Shown here piece by piece: positions 49,224 to 56,674 of a stretch of DNA of 64,000 nucleotides. The translations under genes were made by a program, and so were the position numbers. The DNA comes from Caldithrix abyssi DSM 13497. Its GTDB lineage: Bacteria > Calditrichota > Calditrichia > Calditrichales > Calditrichaceae. Location: contig NZ_CP018099.1 in NCBI RefSeq assembly GCF_001886815.1, positions 983,501 through 1,047,500 on the forward strand, given 5' to 3'. The notes under the pieces are model-generated. The model saw only the letters and a program-made list of their open reading frames with translations, was not told the origin of the DNA and did not search any database. Numbering within the stretch: position 1 is the first letter of the stretch; every line of letters begins with the position of its first letter.

Positions 49224-49603
49224 TTTTGCTTGATACCACTGTGTTGTTCTGGTATTTACGCGGAAATGAAAGGCCTTTTAAGGTTATTGAAAACCAGGAG
49301 AGTTTTTTTATTTCTGTCGTAACGTACATTGAACTTGTCCAGGGAATGAGGAATAAAAAGGAGCTAAAATCACTCAGGATCGCTTTACGTACATGGCACA
49401 CGAATATTTTAATGATCAATGAAGAAATTTCAGCACGGGCCATGTTTCTGGTAGAGCGTTATTATCCTAGTCATTCATTAACTCTGGCAGATACTCTCAT
49501 CGCCTCAACCGCCATTGTTCATGGCTTGCCCATTTTAACGGCTAACGACAGGCATTTTAAAATCGTGAATAATCTGGAAATTCAAAAGTTCAGTCCTTCA
49601 TGA
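49220..49603 (+). CDS. PIN-domain ribonuclease, VapC-like
   Basis: A 127-residue PIN domain with the acidic metal-binding residues in place: Asp5 (LLDTTV), Glu38 (YIELVQG), Asp91 (LADTLIAS) and Asp110 (TANDRHF). VapC toxins cleave RNA and are normally encoded behind a small VapB antitoxin. No such antitoxin is present; instead the ATG overlaps the stop of the broken DUF4143 ATPase gene (ATGA overlap). Translation must have depended on the ATPase gene, which may have been its partner. With the ATPase broken by stops, expression of the PIN gene may now be reduced. Confidence 0.88.
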   Translation: MILLDTTVLFWYLRGNERPFKVIENQESFFISVVTYIELVQGMRNKKELKSLRIALRTWHTNILMINEEISARAMFLVERYYPSHSLTLADTLIASTAIVHGLPILTANDRHFKIVNNLEIQKFSPS

Positions 49604-49779
49604 AACCATCTTAAAAAGAGTTCTGGTAAGTCTTACTAAAATAACCGGAGTACTTTCCCATTTACACAAGGTTTAACCTGCCTGAGCTCAGCAATTCGAG
49701 AATAAAGATTTGGATAATTTGCCACTAAATGGTAAATTATCCACCATGTGATGGCAAATTATCCAAAAAGGTGTGTTTA
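49604..49779. other. Short intergenic region with operator-like repeats
   Basis: It contains the palindrome described at 49709-49767 and, presumably, the promoter of the third ATPase gene. Nothing else visible. Confidence 0.5.
49709..49767. promoter_or_regulatory. Three-half-site palindrome upstream of the third DUF4143 ATPase gene
   Basis: TTTGGATAATTTGCCA (49709-49724) and its exact complement TGGCAAATTATCCAAA (49752-49767) form 16-bp arms around 27 nt. A third half-site, TGGTAAATTATCCA, lies in the centre (49730-49743) as a direct repeat of the right arm. The array ends 12 bp before the ATG, so a bound protein would block initiation. Confidence 0.7.
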
Positions 49780-51018
49780 ATGATTTTCCGAAGAATTACG
49801 CCCAAAATTCTTCAGGCGCTGAAATTCAGCCCGGTTGTTTTGTTAAATGGCGCTCGCCAAACTGGGAAAACCACACTCGTTAAAGCCATCGCCAAAGAAA
49901 AAAGTTTCCGTTATGTAACATTGGATGATTTAACCACATTACATGCCGCTAAAAGCGATCCGCAGGGATTTATTGCTGCTTTTGACAAACCGCTGATTAT
50001 TGATGAAGTTCAGAGAGTTCCTGAACTTTTACTGGCGATTAAAGCCCGTGTAGATCAAAGTCGCCAACCGGGTCAATTTTTACTTACCGGTTCGGCCAAT
50101 GCTTTAATGCTGCCTAAAATATCAGAATCTTTAGTCGGTCGCATGGTTATTCTGACTTTGTTCCCACTTTCTTATGATGAAATAAGGGGACAAAAGAACA
50201 CAATAATTGATGATTTGGTTGAACAAAAAATAAATTCAACGCAAGCAAAAGAAATCTCTAAAAATGAATTGTTTAATTTCATTTTACTTGGTGGCTTTCC
50301 TGAATTACAAAAATTAGCAAATGAAAAACAAAAAAAGGCCTGGTTTCAATCGTACATTTCAACCATCTTACAGAGAGACATTCAGGATTTGGCCAGAATT
50401 AATGGTATTTTCGAGCTGCCGCGTCTTTTTTCCTATTTGGGCTATCAGGCAGGTTCCCTTCTTAATTTAAGCAATCTGTCACGCGAACTCGGAATGCCGG
50501 TTTCCACACTTAAACGCTACGTTACACTTTTAGAGGCGATTTTTCTGGTTCATCGCCTCCCTGCCTGGTTTCGCAATATTGGTAAACGACTCATTAAAAC
50601 ACCTAAAGTATTTTTTAATGACTCAGGGTTATTGAGCCATTTACTTGGAGTAAATGCTGAAAATCTTGAAAGCAACCCTAAAATTTCAGGACAGTTATTT
50701 GAAAATTTTATATTTCAAGAATTAATCAAGCAGATCAGCTGGAGTGAAAGCCAACCTCAACTCTACTATTTTAGAACGGCGGCCGGAAAAGAAGTCGATT
50801 TTATTTTAGAAACAAACAACGGGCAATTAATTGGGATTGAAATAAAACTGAAAGAAACCATTCAAAGCAAAGATTTTGATGGGCTGCGCGAACTTATGAA
50901 CCTAACAAACGGGCAATTTAAGGCCGGCTATGTACTCTCTTTAAGTAAAGAAGTCGTGCCTTTTGGTAACAATTTATTTACTTTGCCGTTAAGCTTGTTT
51001 TTGCAAGGTTTTAACTAA
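49780..51018 (+). CDS. AAA+ ATPase with DUF4143 C-terminal domain (third of three)
   Basis: A 412-residue protein. The start at 49780 has AGGTG about 7 nt upstream; an earlier ATG at 49729 lies within the operator-like repeat. Walker A is GARQTGKT (24-31), Walker B is LIIDEVQRVPE, and the sensor motif is LLTGSANAL. A helix-turn-helix (LSNLSRELGMPVSTLKRYV) lies at about residues 230-250, and the C-terminal nuclease-like motif is GKEVDFILE followed by IEIK. Intact and full length. Its stop codon overlaps copy C of the 87-bp repeat. Function unproven; possibly a selfish or defence-related ATPase. Confidence 0.92.
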   Translation: MIFRRITPKILQALKFSPVVLLNGARQTGKTTLVKAIAKEKSFRYVTLDDLTTLHAAKSDPQGFIAAFDKPLIIDEVQRVPELLLAIKARVDQSRQPGQFLLTGSANALMLPKISESLVGRMVILTLFPLSYDEIRGQKNTIIDDLVEQKINSTQAKEISKNELFNFILLGGFPELQKLANEKQKKAWFQSYISTILQRDIQDLARINGIFELPRLFSYLGYQAGSLLNLSNLSRELGMPVSTLKRYVTLLEAIFLVHRLPAWFRNIGKRLIKTPKVFFNDSGLLSHLLGVNAENLESNPKISGQLFENFIFQELIKQISWSESQPQLYYFRTAAGKEVDFILETNNGQLIGIEIKLKETIQSKDFDGLRELMNLTNGQFKAGYVLSLSKEVVPFGNNLFTLPLSLFLQGFN

Positions 51019-51100
51019 GGCAGCTTTGCCGCAAGCAAAATCCACCGCAACGTGCGCAAAGTAATTTTCTGGCAGATTGCGCCAATTATCTCAGAAAAAA
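51015..51100 (-). repeat. Dispersed ~87-bp repeat, copy C
   Basis: Reverse-oriented copy of the element at 29836-29921, starting in the stop codon of the ATPase gene. Confidence 0.82.
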
Positions 51101-51228
51101 ATTAAACAAGTCGGAACAATTTACACCCGAGGTTGTCCCAAAAGTCAAAAACAATGCATGAGTCCACTCTAAAAAGGTATTCCTTTACTATTCCAGCAAA
51201 TAATTCATTAAAAAGGTAAATTGTTTTT

Positions 51229-51260
51229 AAGATTTCTCTCTTCGTTCGAAATGACAAATT
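51229..51260 (-). repeat. Short dispersed repeat with a TTTGTCATTTC core, copy 2
   Basis: Reverse complement of the 3268-3300 segment with a few mismatches. Confidence 0.6.
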
Positions 51261-51294
51261 CCCCTTTTTAAAGCGATCTCAAGAATTAAATTCC

Positions 51295-53031
51295 CTATTT
51301 AATCAAAACCAATTTTCTGTAGGTAGAAAACCCCTGACCGCTAACGCGCAACAAATAAATTCCGCTGCTCAAATTTTGCCCATGAATTCTAATTTGTTGT
51401 TGTCCGGCATTAAAATAGTGTGTGCCGATTTCCTTCACTTTGCGCCCGTCGATGGAATAAAGCGTAAAATTCACTTCAGATGATTTGGGCAAAGAAAATT
51501 TACACACCGCCTGTTCGTTGAATGGATTGGGATAAACGGAAAGGATGGAAAATGATTGGGGCCGCGCAGCGTCCCTTGCGGCAATTTCAGAAGTCCCTTC
51601 AACGGTAAACTTCCAGGCGCCTCTGGCTCCCACCAGCGGTTTGCTGGTTACCTTGCCATTTGAGGCAAATGCCGTGAGATAGTAAAAGACTTCGCTGCCG
51701 GCGGGTTGGGCCGGAATCTGCGCTACAAAGCTGTCGTTGTTTGTGTAAGTCATCTTCAAAGCAGTAAAGCCCGAAGTGGTGTCGGTCGTCCAGTAGGTTA
51801 AGGCGCTGTCGATTCCGGCGGAGGTGCGGATGACGGCGGCCACCTGGTAGCTGGCATCGGTTTCGGTGGCTGAACGGATTTTAGCGTGGGCAATAAAAAT
51901 CGGGTTACGCGCGCCCAGCTCATGGGTAATGCAGTGGATGGCTCCATTGAGGCTGATGATGTCGTCGCAGGGGATGCCTACAATGCGGTAGCCGGGTAGC
52001 GCCTCGCGGTAAATACGAAAGGCCGTGGTGTCGTACTTTTCTTCGTAGGTGGGAATGATGACAGTTTTGTTGACAAAAACGCTATTGGTGTAGGTGCGAT
52101 AGGCGCCGCCTTCGTCCGGATATTTGCCGTATTTGTCCGGCGGCATGGGAATGCGCACCACCTGCCAATCACGGCCATAGCACGTCTGGTAATTATCGAG
52201 TAAATATTGCAGATTCGCTTCAATTTGCGGACCGTCGGCCACGCCCTCCGGATATTCTCCCACCAGAATCGTCTCTTCGTCTAACAACTTCATGTGCATG
52301 TCGATATGGTGGATGTCGTCGTAGGGCAGAGTTTCAAATTTGATGTAGCGATCTATGCCCATGAACTGATACATGATATCGTCAATCTCGGCTTCGGTGT
52401 GATCAGGGTTTTCCTCTAAAATGAGTTTGGAAGAAAAACCGGTGCCCAGGCCGTCGGTCATAAAATTACCGCCGGTGGCTGTTAAATCATAAGGCGGTTG
52501 GGTCATCTGGTACAAATCGACGTTGTAAGCGTTGGCCATGGCGGCCGGCAGAACATCGTCGTCAGGCCGGGGACGGTTGTAGATCCAGTCCGTAAAAAAC
52601 AGGCTGTCCGTACCTTCTTCGTAAATGGAAAACGGCCCGTAATCCCGGCACCAGATGGAATTGTAATCTTCAATCAAAAAGGTAATGTTATTAATCGGCA
52701 CATCATTGGAGAGTAAGTAGGCTTTAACCTGATTGGAATCGCTGCACACAATGTACACGCGGCACTCTTCCTGTGCGTAGCGGACGATTTCTTTTAGAAT
52801 ATGGTAGTAATCGGCCCATGTAATCATCAGACCGGAAAGCTCTTCCCACTCAGCCATGGTGCGCACCGGATTGGGCGGCGGCGTTTGATAGGCCGTTTCA
52901 ACCACCGGAGAGCGATAGTTGCCTATTAGCTGCTTTTCTTGCGAAGTTAAAGCGTGGGGTAGCGTCCCCTGAGCAAAAGTGAATTGAACACTCAAAAGGA
53001 TTGTCAGTAAAATGAACCCATGTTTTCGCAT
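51295..53031 (-). CDS. Secreted peptidylarginine deiminase, PPAD-like, with T9SS sorting domain
   Basis: A 578-residue protein with signal peptide (1-21, ending FAQ). The catalytic domain closely follows Porphyromonas gingivalis PPAD. Asp130 lies in the CRDYGPF block, Arg153 and Arg155 in YNRPRPDDD, His242 and Asp244 in HHIDMHMK, Asn316 in YTNS and the nucleophile Cys367 in GAIHCITHE. They correspond to PPAD Asp130, Arg152, Arg154, His236, Asp238, Asn297 and Cys351. The TGGNFMTDG block is also shared. In PPAD the two arginines hold the carboxylate of a C-terminal Arg. An Ig-like domain and a canonical sorting domain (YPNPFNE to the terminal Lys) follow, as in PPAD. The start at 53031 has GAGG 6 nt upstream; a TTG nine codons earlier has none. 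The gingipain-like gene lies 76 bp upstream on the same strand. Agmatine deiminase is the alternative, but its members are cytoplasmic. Confidence 0.9.
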   Translation of the reverse strand: MRKHGFILLTILLSVQFTFAQGTLPHALTSQEKQLIGNYRSPVVETAYQTPPPNPVRTMAEWEELSGLMITWADYYHILKEIVRYAQEECRVYIVCSDSNQVKAYLLSNDVPINNITFLIEDYNSIWCRDYGPFSIYEEGTDSLFFTDWIYNRPRPDDDVLPAAMANAYNVDLYQMTQPPYDLTATGGNFMTDGLGTGFSSKLILEENPDHTEAEIDDIMYQFMGIDRYIKFETLPYDDIHHIDMHMKLLDEETILVGEYPEGVADGPQIEANLQYLLDNYQTCYGRDWQVVRIPMPPDKYGKYPDEGGAYRTYTNSVFVNKTVIIPTYEEKYDTTAFRIYREALPGYRIVGIPCDDIISLNGAIHCITHELGARNPIFIAHAKIRSATETDASYQVAAVIRTSAGIDSALTYWTTDTTSGFTALKMTYTNNDSFVAQIPAQPAGSEVFYYLTAFASNGKVTSKPLVGARGAWKFTVEGTSEIAARDAARPQSFSILSVYPNPFNEQAVCKFSLPKSSEVNFTLYSIDGRKVKEIGTHYFNAGQQQIRIHGQNLSSGIYLLRVSGQGFSTYRKLVLIK

Positions 53032-53063
53032 TTTGAACCTCGTTATCTTTGGATTCAAAGGGA

Positions 53064-53098
53064 GAAAAAAAGAGGAAACCCGAGCGAGGTTTCCTCTT
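53064..53098 (-). terminator. Rho-independent terminator between the C25 protease and the deiminase genes
   Basis: On the minus strand an 11-bp perfect stem (AAGAGGAAACC pairing with GGTTTCCTCTT) with a 7-nt loop is followed by a T run. It lies just after the protease stop and only ~33 bp before the deiminase start, so read-through there would control deiminase expression. Confidence 0.92.
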
Positions 53099-53107
53099 AG
53101 TATGTAT

Positions 53108-56100
53108 TTATTTTACCAGTAAAATCTTTTGTCTGGCGACGTGTTGCCCGGCCCGGGCCTGAACAATGTAAATACCGCTGGAAACGGCCTGCCCCGCGTC
53201 GTCATGCCCGTCCCAGCTAAGCTGATGAATGCCGACGCCGCGTTTGCCTTCGAACAGGGTTTTGACTTTTTGCCCCAGCAGATTGAAAATAAGAATCTGT
53301 ACCTCCGTCTGCCGTGGAATCTGAAAGCGAATGGTGGTGCTGGGGTTAAAAGGATTGGGATAATTGTTTAGCAAACGGAAATCGTTAATGGCCGCGCTTC
53401 TTTCGCGCGCTGCCGAAACGCCGGTGGTAAACACGTCGGCCTCCCAGCCCGTACCGCCCAGGATGGGATTAGAAACAAAATGGAAGGTCAGAGCGCCGGC
53501 GTCGTTGGTGGCTTCAATTTCACCGGGATTCTGGTCGCCGGAAAAGGGACTGCCCGGAACCTGTGGATAGGTGTCGTCGGGGCCGTCGTAAATGTACAGC
53601 TTGTCGTAATTGGCAATGGTAGAAAAAGAGTGAAACACTACTTTAACCGCAGCGCGATCGGCAGGCAGAAAAGTAAGCGTGGAGTTTTCACTGGTGCCGT
53701 AATTGCCGTCTTTCCCGCCGCTGTCGTAAAAATAGCCGTCGGTTACTTCAAAGGTGCCGTCCTGCATCAGGTAAATGGCTTTGCCACCGATATTAATTTT
53801 AAAGGTATCGATGCTGGTGTACGCCCCGCAAACGGCGTTAAAGTAAAGTTCGGCTACTTCGCCTTCAGGCGCATCGGAGGAGGCCGACACCGTAAAAACG
53901 CAGGCAACGGTATCTTGTACGGCAAGAGGAGCAATCGCCACGCTATCGGTGTGTATGGTCAGGTAAGGGCTGCTGGTGGTCAGCGTTGCTTTGCCGGATT
54001 CGCTGGCTGCGTGCCCCTGGTTAAATAGCGGGATGCTCATGTCTGCCGTTTCTCCCGCGTCCAGAATGCCGTCGTCATCGCCCTGGGCTCCGTCGTAAAT
54101 GGTCAAAGAGCCGTTGCCAAGATCAGGGGCGTTAACCACAAACGAAATGTCAGAAGTCCACTGGCGGGTGGAAGTATCGCTAAAAGTAACCGTGCAATTA
54201 ACGGTGTGCTGGTCCGGCGTTCCGTCGGCCGCCTGCAGTAAAAAGGCCTGCGGTCCCGGTACAACGGCAGAAGTGTCGATGGTGCCGTAAAAATGGCTAT
54301 TATCCTGAATTTGAATATAGGTATCGTTAGAAGAGAGCTGCGCATCAACATCGATTCCCGGTTCATTACCGATATTTTTGGCGGCCACATCCAGATAAAA
54401 TTGTTCCTGATATTCAACCTGCGCATTGTTGTTGCCCGTGCTCTGGTCATTGATCTGATACGAATCTACCACAATATTGGGGCCCTGGCCGCCGCTGACA
54501 GGAATCTTTTTGTAAACGGTTTGTTTGTTAAAGGCCGTGACAACCAGCAAGGCCGAATCCTGCTCAAAGGTGTGTTCGATCGTTACCTGACCGTTTGCAT
54601 CGGTCAGAGCGCTGTAGTACATGCCGTTCTGCGAAATACAAACCATGGCGTCGGCAACGGGCTGGCCGCCGCTTGTAACCGTGGTGGAAAACGGCGTTCC
54701 GGCTTCAATGTTTTCGTTAGAAAGCGTTACATCTGCTGGAGCCTGCGTCCGCACCTGAAGCGCCGGATCGCCAAAGGTACACCAGGTTTGAACGGTTTCC
54801 ACATCGGATGAGGAACTGGATTCATTGAGCATCAGGGCAAAACCATTGATGACAATGGAGCCGATGAAAGTGCGTTGTTCATGAGTGTTAATGCCGTTCT
54901 GGCCGGGATGATCGTCGTAATTGTAGCCGCCAATCAAGATATCGTTAAAATAATCCTGTCCGCGCATGGGCGGCTGCCAGGGTTGATTGATGGTGCTGCC
55001 TAAGAACATCACGGCGCCGCCGTTGTCTTTTTGTAGCCAGGCTTCGGCAAAACAGTCGCCGTCATCAAAGGCGCCGTTAACGCAGGCCACGGAAAAAATA
55101 AAGGGCAGCATATCGCCGTTGGTTAAATTGGCCACATCGTTGTTGTCAAATCCGGTGGTGCCCCAGGAGGTCATGGAGCCGTGCCCGCAGTAATTAATGA
55201 TGCTCACCCCGTCGTTCACCGCATTGGCCACCATGGCATCGGTCGCCCCGGGATCGTACGCGGTGGAGAAAATATCGTACGTAAAAGGATCTAATTTATT
55301 GTCCCAGATGTTCTGGATGTGGTCTTTATCCACTTCGCCGTCGTCGCCGCTACCCGAGCCCTCAGCCGATCCGATGCCCAGCGCGCTTTTGTACCAGTCC
55401 ATGCCTGCGTCGGGATTTTTTTCGTATTCGATGATTTTATTGACCTGCACGGTGACGTCGGCCGGAGAATTGGCCGAAAGGCGCCCCACGCTAATGTCCG
55501 CGTAATAATCATCGCCGACCACACAGCCTAATTGTGGATCCATCGGACCATTTTCGCTGGTGCCTTTGTCTGACTGCACATCGTCGTAATCGCCAATCAA
55601 CAACACATAAAGCAAGTTGTTATTTTCATCGTATTTTTGTTGAATTAGACTTTTAACATTGGTTCCTTTGGGAACAACTTCCAGGGCAACATTAAAACCT
55701 TTCTCCCGCTTCCAGACGATGTAGGGGGCAACGGCGGCCGTATCGCGGTCGGTCGAAATCACCAGAATATCGCCGTGCTGCCCGTAATCGAGGTCCTGAG
55801 TGTTGCGTGTGTAGTTCAAAAAGGTGGTCTGATAAATACCGTCCATTTCCGGTAAAATTTTATATCCGGGCATGCGGATCAACGGATTGATCGGATTGCT
55901 GTCATTTTCAGTCAGCGTAATCTTTATGGATTTAAAAACTTTTAAGGTTTTGGTGGCGGCATTGTACTGAAACGGGTAAAAATAAACCGTGGCGCCTCTA
56001 ACGTCTTTTAAGATGAACGGCCGACTCTGGCGCACAAATGCCTCGGGGTACCAGCTATCGGTAATAGAAGCCGGATCGATCCAGTAGGGAATGGTGTCCG

Positions 56101-56455
56101 GATCCTGGTTGCGGTAAATGACGCCCCTGGAAGGCAACATGGGATAACGAAGTTGTATTTCTTCTGTCTCCACGGCCTCAATATGCAAATCCATATTCTT
56201 AAGAGGCGGTAACTGAAGGGTGGCATGCACAAATGGCAGGGCGGCGTACCCCTTTTGTTCCAGTTTTACGCTGCTACTAAAATCGAGATCAGAAAACACC
56301 GATCCGTCTTCATCGACGATTTTAATTTCATAATTGAAAAGCGTAAAGGTAAGTTGATGCGCATCGCTGGCAATTTTTTGATAATCGATCTGATAGTCGC
56401 GTGCCAGAAGAGATGCTGAAAAAATAAACAGGAAAAATAAATTAAAAAAACGCAT
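53108..56455 (-). CDS. Gingipain-like cysteine protease (peptidase family C25) with T9SS sorting domain
   Basis: A 1,115-residue preproprotein. A signal peptide (1-18) is followed by a gingipain propeptide region (to about 200). The C25 catalytic domain (about 225-570) has His425 in NYCGHGS and nucleophile Cys458 in FSVACVNG. It aligns well with RgpB, and the residues that line the RgpB Arg pocket (Asp163, Trp284, Met288) appear conserved as Asp376 (GEVD), Trp493 and Met497 (STINQPWQPPMRGQ). An Ig-like domain, adhesion-type beta domains, a CUB-like domain (about 920-1020) and a canonical sorting domain (NYPNPFNPSTTIRF) follow. It probably cleaves after Arg at the cell surface. GGAGGAC precedes the ATG. 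Gene order (protease, terminator, PPAD-like deiminase) suggests joint action. Confidence 0.9.
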   Translation of the reverse strand: MRFFNLFFLFIFSASLLARDYQIDYQKIASDAHQLTFTLFNYEIKIVDEDGSVFSDLDFSSSVKLEQKGYAALPFVHATLQLPPLKNMDLHIEAVETEEIQLRYPMLPSRGVIYRNQDPDTIPYWIDPASITDSWYPEAFVRQSRPFILKDVRGATVYFYPFQYNAATKTLKVFKSIKITLTENDSNPINPLIRMPGYKILPEMDGIYQTTFLNYTRNTQDLDYGQHGDILVISTDRDTAAVAPYIVWKREKGFNVALEVVPKGTNVKSLIQQKYDENNNLLYVLLIGDYDDVQSDKGTSENGPMDPQLGCVVGDDYYADISVGRLSANSPADVTVQVNKIIEYEKNPDAGMDWYKSALGIGSAEGSGSGDDGEVDKDHIQNIWDNKLDPFTYDIFSTAYDPGATDAMVANAVNDGVSIINYCGHGSMTSWGTTGFDNNDVANLTNGDMLPFIFSVACVNGAFDDGDCFAEAWLQKDNGGAVMFLGSTINQPWQPPMRGQDYFNDILIGGYNYDDHPGQNGINTHEQRTFIGSIVINGFALMLNESSSSSDVETVQTWCTFGDPALQVRTQAPADVTLSNENIEAGTPFSTTVTSGGQPVADAMVCISQNGMYYSALTDANGQVTIEHTFEQDSALLVVTAFNKQTVYKKIPVSGGQGPNIVVDSYQINDQSTGNNNAQVEYQEQFYLDVAAKNIGNEPGIDVDAQLSSNDTYIQIQDNSHFYGTIDTSAVVPGPQAFLLQAADGTPDQHTVNCTVTFSDTSTRQWTSDISFVVNAPDLGNGSLTIYDGAQGDDDGILDAGETADMSIPLFNQGHAASESGKATLTTSSPYLTIHTDSVAIAPLAVQDTVACVFTVSASSDAPEGEVAELYFNAVCGAYTSIDTFKINIGGKAIYLMQDGTFEVTDGYFYDSGGKDGNYGTSENSTLTFLPADRAAVKVVFHSFSTIANYDKLYIYDGPDDTYPQVPGSPFSGDQNPGEIEATNDAGALTFHFVSNPILGGTGWEADVFTTGVSAARERSAAINDFRLLNNYPNPFNPSTTIRFQIPRQTEVQILIFNLLGQKVKTLFEGKRGVGIHQLSWDGHDDAGQAVSSGIYIVQARAGQHVARQKILLVK

Positions 56456-56674
56456 TTTTTGTCCTCCAATATTCCCAAACCCACATTATTTGCAATATAC
56501 TCATTAAACTTTGAATGTAAAAGCCAAATAGATCAAAAAATAGATCATAATTTTATGAAAATAGACTAAAAATTTTCTTCCTATCCTTTAGATTTTGAGT
56601 CAGCCGACGAAAATGATCAATAAGTTTTTATAAAAATAAAGTTTTCTCCTAATTAAAATGGGAGGGAGGGAATC
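56456..56674. other. Divergent promoter region
   Basis: About 220 bp, AT-rich, between the C25 protease gene (minus) and the 1,376-residue cargo gene (plus). No RNA gene or clear promoter was called. Confidence 0.4.
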
